From Caulobacteraceae bacterium (GTDB lineage Bacteria; Pseudomonadota; Alphaproteobacteria; Caulobacterales; Aquidulcibacteraceae), in the NCBI GenBank assembly GCA_009773335.1, contig WRPF01000010.1, positions 41,892-105,891 of the forward strand: DNA of 64,000 nt, given 5' to 3'. The notes under the pieces are model-generated. The model saw only the letters and a program-made list of their open reading frames with translations, had not been told where the DNA came from and ran no database searches. Position numbers and translations under genes: made by a program. Of this stretch, positions 1 through 8,366 are shown piece by piece. Each line of letters opens with the position of its first letter. Positions within the stretch are counted from its first letter, which is position 1.

Positions 1-118
1 GGCTCTCGCTCCCGTGTTGCCCATTTCCCGCCATGCGGCGGTGCGCCCGCGCCTTTCGCGCGTCGGCACTGCAACCCCACTGGCCGCAATCACGCGGCCA
101 CCACGGCTAGGAGGCCAC

Positions 119-1102
119 ATGAAACCAACAAGACCCAATGGGTCCGAGCGTGTCGATATCCACGCACTCATCACCAATCAGATCGTCGCCGCTATCGATG
201 CAGGCGCAGGGACGTTCGAGATGCCCTGGCATCGGTCCAAGGGATCGCTCATGCGGCCCGTCAACGTTGCGACCGGCAAAGGCTACCAAGGGATCAATAT
301 TCTTGCGCTGTGGGTCGCTGCTGAAGCACGCGGCTACAGCGCGCCTGTCTGGGGCACGTTTAAGCAATGGCTCGACAAGGGCTATCCGGTGCGCAAGGGC
401 GAGAAGTCGGTGACCGGGGTCTTCTACAAGGATCTTCAGCTTGCCGAGACTGACGAGGCCACCGGCGAAACCAACGAGCGCAAGGTAGGCATGGCGCGAG
501 CGTTTCCACTTTTCAACTGTGCGCAGGTCGAAGGCTACACCGTTCCCGACGAAGACTTTACGCCCGTGCAGTTCGACGCGAGCGCTCGCGTCGAGGCGCT
601 CTTGGCCGCCAGTGGCGCGCAGATCGTGTACGGCGGCGACCGGGCTTTCTACCGACCGCTGGGAGATCAAGTGCAGATTCCTGAACCCAACCGGTTCACC
701 GGCACCGAGACCATGACGCCCGCCGAAGCGTTTGACGCAACTCGGCTGCACGAACTCATACACTGGTCCGGCGCCAAACACCGACTGGACCGCGATTTCG
801 GCAAACGCTTTGGTGACAGAGCCTACGCCTTCGAGGAGCTGATCGCCGAACTCGGCGCGGCCTATCTCTGCGCGGAGCTTGGCGTTACGCCGATCGCTCG
901 TCCCGACCACGCCCAATACCTCGCCAGTTGGCTGAGCGTGATGAAGGAAGACAAGAAGGCGATCTTCACTGCCGCAGGCCAGGCGCAGCGGGCCGCGACC
1001 TTCCTGATGCAGTTTGCGCCGCCCGACCCGGACAACGATCCCGGTGAGGATTCCAGACCAGAACCCGGCAATGATCGCGGGGTGGGCCAGTTCACGCCAT
1101 AG
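119..1102 (+). CDS. ArdC-like antirestriction protein (zincin-like domain)
   Basis: This 327-residue protein has the two-domain layout of plasmid ArdC/DUF1738 proteins. The N-terminal part (residues ~10-130) is the single-stranded-DNA-binding type domain, with the segment PWHRSKG and the family-typical run WGTFKQWLDKGYPVRKGEK. The C-terminal part (~200-300) is a zincin-like metallopeptidase domain with the HELIHWSGAKHRLDR motif, whose HExxH-type core (HELIH) would bind zinc, and a downstream conserved FEELIAELGAAYL segment that supplies the third ligand region. Family members protect incoming conjugative DNA from host restriction. An upstream extension is open in frame, but the ATG at 119 is chosen because a GGAG sits just before it (109-112). 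The position beside mobilization genes fits. The function is inferred from family, and the exact antirestriction activity is untested. Confidence 0.85.
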   Translation: MKPTRPNGSERVDIHALITNQIVAAIDAGAGTFEMPWHRSKGSLMRPVNVATGKGYQGINILALWVAAEARGYSAPVWGTFKQWLDKGYPVRKGEKSVTGVFYKDLQLAETDEATGETNERKVGMARAFPLFNCAQVEGYTVPDEDFTPVQFDASARVEALLAASGAQIVYGGDRAFYRPLGDQVQIPEPNRFTGTETMTPAEAFDATRLHELIHWSGAKHRLDRDFGKRFGDRAYAFEELIAELGAAYLCAELGVTPIARPDHAQYLASWLSVMKEDKKAIFTAAGQAQRAATFLMQFAPPDPDNDPGEDSRPEPGNDRGVGQFTP

Positions 1103-1189
1103 CGGCAACGCAAGGCAGCAGGAGGCAACAGATCGCGGGAGCGCCAATCCAGCGATCTATGCGATGCTGCGCCATGCGCGAGTCACGCC

Positions 1190-1645
1190 ATGTCCAATAG
1201 CACCGGCTATATCCTGCCAGGTCATCGTGAGCCGATTGGGGATTGGCCAGTCGAGCGGTTGATGAGCGCGCTTGAGGACCTGCTATTTGACCGCGAGCAC
1301 GGTTATCTGCCGCCAGAAGTCCAAACGTCCGTTGATGCCGTGTCAGCAGAGCTGTTTAGTCGCGAGGCAGGTGATAGCGAAGCACGAGAAGAGCGTCGAA
1401 ACACGCTCGGGCGGGCGCTTGAGCGCTGGTTTCCAAGTGAAGCTGCGACCATCCCAAATCTTCGCGGTGAGCCGGTGCCGGATGAGCGCATGTCCATTCC
1501 AGAGCGTTTCGCGGCGCGCGCCATCGACTTCGTGAAGGAGTTGGCTCCAGAGGTAGAAAGCACCGGGCTCGACCGCTGGATAGATCAGGGCCAAAGCCCC
1601 AGCAATGATAACGAAACCGGCCGCGACGTTGGTCCGGAGTGGTGA
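1190..1645 (+). CDS. hypothetical protein
   Basis: A 151-residue soluble, acidic protein with no motif I recognise. It contains an arginine/glutamate-rich amphipathic middle (EAREERRNTLGRALERWF) and no signal peptide or membrane segment. It follows the ArdC-like gene on the same strand after an 87-base gap and faces the coupling-protein gene tail to tail. Its codon pattern matches the neighbours, which supports it being real. Function unknown. Confidence 0.55.
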   Translation: MSNSTGYILPGHREPIGDWPVERLMSALEDLLFDREHGYLPPEVQTSVDAVSAELFSREAGDSEAREERRNTLGRALERWFPSEAATIPNLRGEPVPDERMSIPERFAARAIDFVKELAPEVESTGLDRWIDQGQSPSNDNETGRDVGPEW

Positions 1646-1684
1646 GCGGGGCGTACTCGGTTTAGCCCCGCTCCTTCACTTTCC

Positions 1685-3604
1685 TCATGCCTTTCGCTTC
1701 AAGGCGAGTCGTGCCTCGACAATCCGCAACAGCAGGGCGGGGTTGCGGTGGAAGTGCATTTTCGGCACGAGCACGCCCGGCCCGCGCTCAATGAAGACGA
1801 CAGCCTTATCTCGATCAAGCGACCGCACCTCTTGTACCGTTAAGAGGCGGCGACGCTCCGTTATCGACTCCGACGCGCCGCTCTGAGCGCCTCCGCCTAC
1901 AGACGTATTCTTCCCGGTGGTCTTTGTCGCGCCGGTGCCGCCACTCTTTCCCTTGCCGCTTTGCGTGGTCAAATTGATGCTCTGCCCTGAACTGTCACTG
2001 TTCGTGATCCCGCGAGATAGCGTAAAGGACTCTGTGTCGCTGCTGCTTTTACCGGTGGTCTTCGTGACGCTTCCAGATTTCCCAACGCTCTCGCTGTTTG
2101 AACCGTTGAAGCTGCCGCCGTTAGGGCCGCCCCAACTCGACCCTGAAGTGGTGTTGTGCGACCAGCCCTCACTCGTGGCCTCGCTTTCGCTCGAACCGTC
2201 CGTGTGACTCCAGCCATGCGAGGCGCTTAATGAACGCGTGCGCGATTGGCCGCGATTGACGCCGACAGCGAGGCTATCTCCGGTCGTCTCCGACCAGCCA
2301 CTTTGCTCGCTTTGGCTTTCGCCGGTGTTTTGTCCCTCGCTCCAGCTCCAATTCTTGCCCTCGTTCGTCGAGCGTGACCGATCGAGAACCGTCGTCTCGC
2401 CCGCGAGCTTCGCGATCCATTCACAGGTCTCGACATCGTTCGAGCCTAGAAATTGGATCACCTTGACTGCTGTAATCCGCGTATAGCCCTCCCGCCACGC
2501 GGCGCGCATCTGAGCGATATTCTGGTAGGCAAGATGCAGGCTGATGCGCTCGCTCCGTAGTGCGCGCAGGCCTTCATCAATCATGCGCCAGGCACCGAAG
2601 GCTTTGGCTTCATCAATGACAATATGGACATCGGCGGCGGCGCGTCGTCGCTCCGCTGGCAAATGCGCGTAACGCATCGCCTGCAAGCTCACTTCCACCA
2701 TGAGCCGGAGCCAAGGCGCGGCCATTCCGAGTTCGGCATCCGGCACCGTGATGTACACCGTCGCGCCGGCGTCTCGTACGTGGGACCAGTCGAAAGTCGA
2801 ACGGGCGAGAACACGCGCCAGCCGCGGATCGTCCGTGAACTCGGTGTGCTGGCTGATCACCGACAAGTAGCCCTGCAATTCTTTGGGAGCCTTGTGGAAG
2901 AGCCGGAGCAACTCGTTGCCCGTTTGGCGCACGAAGTCCGGGGCGTAAGCGTTCCGCGCCATCGCGTCACAGAAGGTTTGAAAAGTGTCGGCGTCCGACC
3001 GAATGAAAGCGCGGAGGCGCATCAAGGTCTTCTCTTCGCTGGGGTCGGAGGCGACGTGTCCGATGATGCCGGTCAACAGCTCACGCGCCCGCACCTGCCA
3101 ACGCACGCCGTCGTGACCGTCGTCATCGGCCTCACCGACGAGCGCTCTGGCAAGGCCCGCGCAGCGTGCGAAGTAGTCCACGTCGTTCGGGTTCAAGAGG
3201 GCAAGCGGGTTGCAGCCGTCGGTGTCGCCAGCGAGTCCGAACGGGTCGAGCGTGAAGACCGGACTTGAAAACATCTCGCGCACGGGACGGGTTAGACGCA
3301 CCAGCTCGGCGTCCTTCGGGTCGATGACCACCATGCCAGCGCGTCGGCCGTTGGCACCGCGCACGTCATGGAGCAGCAGCGGAATGAAGACGGAGGTGCC
3401 TTTGCCTTCGCCTGGGTCGCCAAGGATCAAGCGATGGCCCTCCAATGCGTAGGCAATCACCCCGTCCCCATCTGCTGTAATTGGGACGCCCGCGACTTTG
3501 CGCGGCCAGTTCCGAAGGAGGGGCGATTGATCGGTCACGAGACGAAGCCCACGCTCTAATTTCGCGAGCGACCAATCCATGGGACGCACCACGGGCAGGG
3601 TCAT
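1685..3604 (-). CDS. VirD4/TraG-type coupling protein lacking N-terminal membrane segments, with Ser/Gly-rich insert
   Basis: A 639-residue conjugative coupling ATPase, which would connect the relaxase-DNA complex to a type IV secretion channel. Walker A is at residues ~62-70 (GDPGEGKGTS) and a Walker B-like VHIVIDEAKAFG lies near residue 330, followed by the LRSERISLHLAYQNIAQ segment typical of TraG/TraD-family ATPases. Residues ~395-580 form an extraordinary Ser/Gly/Thr/Asn-rich tract with recurring W-S pairs (GWSH, GWSE, NWSW), and then a conserved C-terminal tail resumes. The protein starts directly with the ATPase region, without the usual pair of N-terminal transmembrane helices of VirD4. 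It overlaps the upstream 3601-4164 gene by four bases, so the two are translated together. No VirB genes are visible, so the element probably borrows a channel. Confidence 0.82.
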   Translation of the reverse strand: MTLPVVRPMDWSLAKLERGLRLVTDQSPLLRNWPRKVAGVPITADGDGVIAYALEGHRLILGDPGEGKGTSVFIPLLLHDVRGANGRRAGMVVIDPKDAELVRLTRPVREMFSSPVFTLDPFGLAGDTDGCNPLALLNPNDVDYFARCAGLARALVGEADDDGHDGVRWQVRARELLTGIIGHVASDPSEEKTLMRLRAFIRSDADTFQTFCDAMARNAYAPDFVRQTGNELLRLFHKAPKELQGYLSVISQHTEFTDDPRLARVLARSTFDWSHVRDAGATVYITVPDAELGMAAPWLRLMVEVSLQAMRYAHLPAERRRAAADVHIVIDEAKAFGAWRMIDEGLRALRSERISLHLAYQNIAQMRAAWREGYTRITAVKVIQFLGSNDVETCEWIAKLAGETTVLDRSRSTNEGKNWSWSEGQNTGESQSEQSGWSETTGDSLAVGVNRGQSRTRSLSASHGWSHTDGSSESEATSEGWSHNTTSGSSWGGPNGGSFNGSNSESVGKSGSVTKTTGKSSSDTESFTLSRGITNSDSSGQSINLTTQSGKGKSGGTGATKTTGKNTSVGGGAQSGASESITERRRLLTVQEVRSLDRDKAVVFIERGPGVLVPKMHFHRNPALLLRIVEARLALKRKA

Positions 3605-4164
3605 TGTGCATCTTCCAACGACTTTGAGACGGCGGCGGCAAAAGTCTCGCCGCCGAAGAGCAGCGCGGTCGCAGCGTCGGGTGTCGTGCGCAGCTCATCC
3701 AGTACGCGCGCGAAGTCCTTGCGCCAGTCGGCTGGCAACTGCTCAATCTTCTTGATCAGGTCGCCCCGAATGGAATCCATGCGCCGATCTTGCTCGACGC
3801 GGGTTTGCTGCGCCCGCTCAAGTTGCTTCACGACGTTTTCAAGCCGTGCGGCCATGGTCTGGTGCTCTGCGGACATCTTCTGAAGCGCTTCTGCAATAGC
3901 GGCCGCCATTGCTTCGAAGGGCTCGGAGCGCGCTGCCGTGGCCTCGGTTGCCAGTCGCTCTAGGGTTTCGATGGCGACGCGCTCGCCGCGTTCCAGCCCG
4001 AACACCCGAACTGCGAGATTCCGCAAACCTTGATCCGCCGCCTCGCCTGAGAGTTCTGCCCAGAACTTATCCCATTCGGAAAAGTGTCTGACGCCGTAGT
4101 CATAGGCGAGGCGCGTCTTGGAGGGGCTTGCGGCGCTTTTTCTTGCGGCTGCTAGATAGTCCAT
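3601..4164 (-). CDS. coiled-coil accessory protein of the coupling-protein operon
   Basis: A 187-residue soluble protein with a basic N-terminus (MDYLAAARKSAASPSKTR), a middle rich in Ala/Glu and a strongly helical region (~85-150) with heptad-like spacing that suggests a coiled coil. I do not recognise a family. An ATG also exists at 4179, but the sequence GGAG lies between the two ATGs at the right distance for 4164, which is therefore preferred. Its stop overlaps the start of the coupling-protein gene by four bases, so it likely works with it, perhaps as a relaxosome or coupling adaptor. That role is inference from context only. Confidence 0.6.
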   Translation of the reverse strand: MDYLAAARKSAASPSKTRLAYDYGVRHFSEWDKFWAELSGEAADQGLRNLAVRVFGLERGERVAIETLERLATEATAARSEPFEAMAAAIAEALQKMSAEHQTMAARLENVVKQLERAQQTRVEQDRRMDSIRGDLIKKIEQLPADWRKDFARVLDELRTTPDAATALLFGGETFAAAVSKSLEDAQ

Positions 4165-4545
4165 GTGTCGTGCTCCCATCGGGTTCGATGCGAGGCTTCA
4201 TCTGTTCGCGACGCGCCGTAAGGAGTCGGTCGTAACGCGGCGACGTAGGGCTACATGTGGAGTGATCCTGCGCTGTACTTCCCCAATCTCCGAGGACGAG
4301 GTCGAGACGGATGTGACGCCTCGGCTCCTTTCATCGCCGTGGCGGATAGTGCGCTGACGGTCTGGACGGGGGCTTACGGGGTCGCGCCAGCGCCGCAAGA
4401 CGCTCGCTTCCTCCGCTAACGCTCCGTGCAGCAGCGCCCCTCCGGGCGCGCATGCGCGCGGTCTGTGCGCCTCTGGCTCCGCCGACCCCGTCTTCAGCTC
4501 CCGTCCGTCGCGCAATCCCGCGTGGCGGAAATCAAGGAGCACTTT
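4165..4545. other. intergenic stretch between divergent genes
   Basis: About 380 bases separate the leftward coupling-protein operon and the rightward pair starting at 4546. Reading frames cross it in both directions, but none has a plausible start, family match or ribosome site. It is likely to hold the two divergent promoters. I see no clear repeat or hairpin to annotate. Confidence 0.4.
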
Positions 4546-4740
4546 ATGTCGAAACAACCCACCCACTACGCTTTTGTCGTCACCGGCGACGGCGAGAAGA
4601 AGTCTTGGACCCGCATCGGCGCCGCATGGCGCAACAACGACGGCGCCGGCTTCAACATCGTGCTGGACGCGGTTCCAGTATCGGGTCGCGTCACCCTTCG
4701 CGTTCCCAGCGCGAAGGACGCGGAAGGGGGTGCGCAATGA
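4546..4740 (+). CDS. small conserved plasmid/ICE protein
   Basis: A 64-residue protein (N-terminus MSKQPTHYAFVV) with the segment WTRIGAAWRNNDGAGFNIV, a pattern I associate with small uncharacterized proteins encoded on alphaproteobacterial plasmids. The start is fixed by a strong AAGGAG seven bases upstream (4534-4539). A longer in-frame extension to 4426 lacks such a site. Its stop overlaps the start of the next gene (ATGA at 4737-4740), so the two are translationally coupled. Function unknown. Confidence 0.65.
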   Translation: MSKQPTHYAFVVTGDGEKKSWTRIGAAWRNNDGAGFNIVLDAVPVSGRVTLRVPSAKDAEGGAQ

Positions 4741-5111
4741 GCGCGCGCCCCGATGGGGGCCCGCTGACCCCGCTCCCGCCTCCAGAGATGATTGAGGATG
4801 AGTTTCACAATGGGTCGCCGCGATTCATCCGTCACGAGTTCATGGACTGGAATGGTGTGCGAATACGGATCGAATATGAGGAGAACTACCTCGACGGCTA
4901 CATGTCCCATATCGCGTTGCACGTCGTTGAACCGTTCAAAGCGCCACTCCCCGTCACGGAAACGGGTTATCGTTCGCACTTCCTGGATCATGGCATTGTC
5001 GAAGCCTGCGGTGGGTTAGTCGCCTTTGTGCAGACTTGGCTCGACCATGAAGCTCTGAGCGACGAGTGGCAGGCTCAGCAACTGGCGAGCCGCCAAATGT
5101 CATTGTTCTGA
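4737..5111 (+). CDS. hypothetical protein
   Basis: A 124-residue acidic protein coupled by a four-base overlap to the preceding small gene. It has no signal peptide or membrane helix. Notable segments are HEFMDWNGVRIRIEYEENYL, where an amphipathic strand-rich core is likely, and a C-terminal FVQTWLDHEALSDEW helix. I do not recognise the family. The tight pairing with 4546-4740 suggests a joint role in element maintenance. Confidence 0.6.
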   Translation: MSARPDGGPLTPLPPPEMIEDEFHNGSPRFIRHEFMDWNGVRIRIEYEENYLDGYMSHIALHVVEPFKAPLPVTETGYRSHFLDHGIVEACGGLVAFVQTWLDHEALSDEWQAQQLASRQMSLF

Positions 5112-5268
5112 TCCGCGAAAGCCGGTCGCCTTTGTTGCGACCGGCTGAGCTGCGCCTTTACTCGTCCCGCTCTCATGCTCCGCCAACTTTCCATAGTTCT
5201 GCATTCGCAGAACCACAGAAGCGCAGAAAACTCGGGACATATCCTTGGTCAAATATCCCGGGAGAGCG

Positions 5269-5288
5269 CGAGAGGGCTGGCCCTCTCG
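5269..5288. terminator. terminator-like hairpin without U-tract
   Basis: An inverted repeat with eight-base arms (CGAGAGGG / CCCTCTCG) around a CTGG loop lies between the convergent genes ending at 5111 (+) and 5305 (-). No T-run follows on either strand, so it may be a bidirectional stop or RNA-stabilising hairpin rather than a standard intrinsic terminator. Confidence 0.35.
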
Positions 5289-5304
5289 CCCCATCCTTCC
5301 AGTG

Positions 5305-5778
5305 TCACGAACCCGGAACGTCTCCCGTTTGCGACCAGCCGAGCAGGGCTCTTTCGTCCGGTCGTGTGATGTGTGGTGACAGAGCGGCGCGAAGCGCCGC
5401 CGCGAATTTTTCATCATCCGCCATCGCGGCCTCAAGCGCGCGCCCGAGCACAAACCATCGCCGTGAGAGGCTCCTCGCCTGACGCAGCTCGCGGTTGTCG
5501 ATCAGCTCCTTATGTCGCACGGCGTCGAGCGCTAAGCGCTCCGCTCGGCGGCGCATGCGGTCTTCCAATTTGGCCGCAGTCCTAGAGCCATCGCGCGCGC
5601 GCTTCGCGCCGCCGCGTTGCGGTCCCGGTCCTTCGTCGCTCGTCATGCGCACTATCTCCGCACACACCGCTTCGAAATCAGCGTCCGACCCCTCGCCCAG
5701 CGCATGCAACGCGCTCAAGCCTGCCGATTGCTCTCCTTCCAAAGCGGCGTAACGGAGCGCCGACACTGGTCGCCCCAT
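5305..5778 (-). CDS. putative TraC/TraD-like mobilization accessory protein
   Basis: A 157-residue basic protein with a charged helical centre (KLEDRMRRRAERLALDAV) and segments RRWFVLGRALEAA and DDEKFAAALRAAL. It is read divergently from the traA-type relaxase gene across the probable oriT, the position taken by traC/traD accessory genes on Ti plasmids. The sequence itself gives no sure family match, so the assignment rests on position, size and charge. The ATG at 5778 is chosen over a TTG at 5796 because AGGA precedes it at proper spacing. Confidence 0.5.
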   Translation of the reverse strand: MGRPVSALRYAALEGEQSAGLSALHALGEGSDADFEAVCAEIVRMTSDEGPGPQRGGAKRARDGSRTAAKLEDRMRRRAERLALDAVRHKELIDNRELRQARSLSRRWFVLGRALEAAMADDEKFAAALRAALSPHITRPDERALLGWSQTGDVPGS

Positions 5779-5850
5779 TTCGCCAATCCTCGTCAAAGCT
5801 GATCGGCCACATAAAGAAACGTACGAATGATTCGAAGCATTGGCAAGGCG

Positions 5851-5890
5851 AAGCTAAGTGTGCACTTATACGTCGGCAAGGCCGACGTAG
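5851..5890. other. oriT: candidate origin of transfer (oriT) core
   Basis: Two adjoining inverted repeats lie between the divergent transfer genes: TAAGTG-TG-CACTTA (5855-5868) and TACGTCGGC-AAG-GCCGACGTA (5869-5889). The first resembles the RSF1010-type nick region beginning TAAGTG. The junction TTATACGTC resembles the Ti-plasmid oriT core as I remember it. Ti-type plasmids also keep oriT between the divergent traCDG and traA operons. The nick base cannot be assigned from this window. Confidence 0.6.
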
Positions 5891-5951
5891 GTAAACGCAA
5901 TAAAAAGCAAGAATAAGAAGCGTCGTATTACATGCGGAGATAAAAAGCTAC

Positions 5952-8351
5952 GTGTTCCATCTGCGGGCAAAAGTAATCGGACGATCCGGAGGTCGATCGG
6001 CTGGCGGTGCCGTCGCGTATCGCGCAGGCAGCACCATAGCGGCTGCGAGTATCGCTTACCGAGCAGGGGAGTCCCTCACCGACCCCGCCTCCGGTCGCGT
6101 TTTCGATTATCGCGCCAAGGGTCGCCTCGACGCCAATGGCTACGGCGTGCTGCACAAGGAGATCATGGCGCCCGAGGGCTCTCCAGCGTGGGCCTATGAC
6201 CTACAGGGCCTCGTGAACAAGGTGGAGGCCACCGAGAAGCGCAAGGACGCACAGCTCTTTCGCGAACTCGAAGTCAGCCTGCCACGCGAGCTGTCGCTTG
6301 AAGACCAAAAGGCCCTTGTGCGGGCCTTCGTGGAGCGGACATGCGTGCGCGAGGGAATGGTCGCTGCCATCTTCATCCACAATGAACGGGCATCAGACGG
6401 CGGCGATAACCCACATGCGCATGTACTTTTGACCATGCGCTCCATTGGCCCGGAGGGCTTTGGCGCCAAGCGACGGGAGTGGAATGCCGCCGCGCGCGTC
6501 CAAGATTGGCGAGAAGCCTGGGCGCAATATGCCAACGAGTTTTTGCTGGCGCATGGACACGCACCCCGTCTCGATCATCGCAGCCACCAAGAGCGCGGTC
6601 TCGACGTGGAGCCGGACAACTATATCGGCCCAACCAAGGGCCGCAATTTCGATGGCGTCGTGGTCGCCCACCGGCAAGCCGAGAGAACCGCCGGCAAGGC
6701 GCGCAATCTGCAAAAGGTCTCACTCGATCCACAATGGGTGCTCGACCAGATCACGCGCACCCAATCGACCTTTACCGAGCGCGACGTTGCGAAATTCATT
6801 CACCGCTACACGGCCGTCACAAACCAAGACGGTCGCTTCGCCGAGCTGCTCGCGAAAGTCATGCAATCCCCGGACCTCCAGAAACTTGCAGAAGCAGAGG
6901 GCCAAAAACCTGCCCGTTTCACCACGCGCGCGATGCTTGCGGTCGAAACGGATCTCAAAGCCACGGCGGAGCGCCTTGCTGGGCGCGCAACGTCGGTGGT
7001 GCTCACCGAGGACTTGGCCGGATTGACGCCTGAGCAAGCGAAAGCGGCGAAAGCCATTCTTTCGGGACGTGACCTTGTTGCGCTGCACGGACTGGCGGGC
7101 ACAGGAAAGACCCACCTCCTTGCCGAGATTGCCGAAGTCTATGCGAAGGCAGGGCATCGCGTGCGTGGCGCCGCCTTGTCGGGGATTGTGGCCCGCAGTC
7201 TCGGCGACGCCGCGCATGTCCCATCGCAAACGATTGCATCCTTGCTTCGCGACCTTGAACGCGAGAGGCCGTTCCAGCCGCTTAGCAGGGGAGACGTTCT
7301 CATCATCGATGAAGCCGGCATGATCGGCTCGCGTCAGCTTGCAAAGGTTTTGGAGCACGCCGAGCGTGTTGGGGCCAAGGTCGTGCTGGTTGGCGACACA
7401 CAACAGCTTCAGGCGATTGAAGCAGGTGGTGCATTCAGAACCATCGTGAAGCGCCATGGCGCCGCTGAACTCAGCACCATCCAACGTCAGCGCCATGGCT
7501 GGCAGCGACAAGCCAGCAGCGACCTTGCGCGCGGCGCTGTGCCTGAAGCGCTGGCGGCCTACCGGGCGCAGGGCAGTTTCCACCCCTCGCCCACTTCATC
7601 GGGTGCGATGGAGGCTCTGATTGATCGTTGGCACGCAGACCGCAGTGCTGGCCAGTCCCAGGTTATTCTCGCGCATCGGCGCACCGAGACGCAGGCTCTC
7701 AACAGACTGGCGCGCGCCAAACTTCGGGCAGAAGGACTTCTCGGGCGCGAAGTCGATGTAACGGTCATGGTGATGGAGGAAGAGAATGGCGAGGTTTCGC
7801 CGCGCGCGGTGACTCGCTCCTTTGCGACGGGCGACCGCATGCTCTTCACGCGCAACGACAAGGCGCTTGGCGTGCAGAATGGTTCACTCGGGACGATTAC
7901 GTCCCTCACCCGTCAAGGCGCCTTCAGGGTTCGGCTCGATGACGGTCGCGAAGTGGCGTTCGACTCTACCCGCTACAGCTACTTGGAGCAGGGCTATGCA
8001 ATGACCGTCCACAAAGCGCAGGGCGCTACGGTGGACCGCGCCTACGTGCTGGCGGGCGAGATGTTCGACGCGCATATGGCTTACGTCGCGCTGACCCGAC
8101 ATCGCGAGCGCGTTGATGTGTTTTACAACCGCACAGACCTCCCAACCGACGCCAAGCTGATGCGCACGCTCGCGCGTGATCGGACCAAAGACACAAGCAT
8201 TGACTATGCCTTCCCCATCGTCATGGAGGCCGACTTGCCACGCGTACCGCCTGGCGTCGTGACCTCTGGCCCCATCAACGGCGACTGGGCATTGCTCCGT
8301 GGGCAGGAGCCGTCGATCGTTCGCGACATTGGGCTCGGCATTGGCGAATAG
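5952..8351 (+). CDS. traA: TraA-type conjugative relaxase-helicase (MobA/MobL family)
   Basis: A 799-residue two-domain protein. Residues 1-~240 are a MobA/MobL relaxase: an N-terminal HLRAKVIGRSGGRSA...YRAG signature and the metal-binding NPHAHVLLTMR motif near residue 155. This domain nicks oriT and stays linked to the DNA. Residues ~350-780 are a RecD/TraI-like helicase with Walker A GLAGTGKT (~381-388), Walker B VLIIDEAGM (~450) and the C-terminal YAMTVHKAQGATVD motif, which would unwind the transferred strand. It is shorter than Ti-plasmid TraA (about 1100 residues) because the C-terminal extension is missing. The GTG start follows the candidate oriT by about 60 bases, so relaxase binding could regulate its own promoter. 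Confidence 0.9.
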   Translation: MFHLRAKVIGRSGGRSAGGAVAYRAGSTIAAASIAYRAGESLTDPASGRVFDYRAKGRLDANGYGVLHKEIMAPEGSPAWAYDLQGLVNKVEATEKRKDAQLFRELEVSLPRELSLEDQKALVRAFVERTCVREGMVAAIFIHNERASDGGDNPHAHVLLTMRSIGPEGFGAKRREWNAAARVQDWREAWAQYANEFLLAHGHAPRLDHRSHQERGLDVEPDNYIGPTKGRNFDGVVVAHRQAERTAGKARNLQKVSLDPQWVLDQITRTQSTFTERDVAKFIHRYTAVTNQDGRFAELLAKVMQSPDLQKLAEAEGQKPARFTTRAMLAVETDLKATAERLAGRATSVVLTEDLAGLTPEQAKAAKAILSGRDLVALHGLAGTGKTHLLAEIAEVYAKAGHRVRGAALSGIVARSLGDAAHVPSQTIASLLRDLERERPFQPLSRGDVLIIDEAGMIGSRQLAKVLEHAERVGAKVVLVGDTQQLQAIEAGGAFRTIVKRHGAAELSTIQRQRHGWQRQASSDLARGAVPEALAAYRAQGSFHPSPTSSGAMEALIDRWHADRSAGQSQVILAHRRTETQALNRLARAKLRAEGLLGREVDVTVMVMEEENGEVSPRAVTRSFATGDRMLFTRNDKALGVQNGSLGTITSLTRQGAFRVRLDDGREVAFDSTRYSYLEQGYAMTVHKAQGATVDRAYVLAGEMFDAHMAYVALTRHRERVDVFYNRTDLPTDAKLMRTLARDRTKDTSIDYAFPIVMEADLPRVPPGVVTSGPINGDWALLRGQEPSIVRDIGLGIGE

Positions 8352-8366
8352 GGGACATTCCTTCGC

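Noticed and set aside
107..1147. A 346-codon minus-strand frame at the left edge
   Set aside because: It is antisense to the ArdC-like gene, which has a clear zinc motif and ribosome site.
4198..4737. A 179-codon minus-strand frame covering the gap before 4546
   Set aside because: No start signal or family; its far end is antisense to the small gene at 4546, which has a strong ribosome site.
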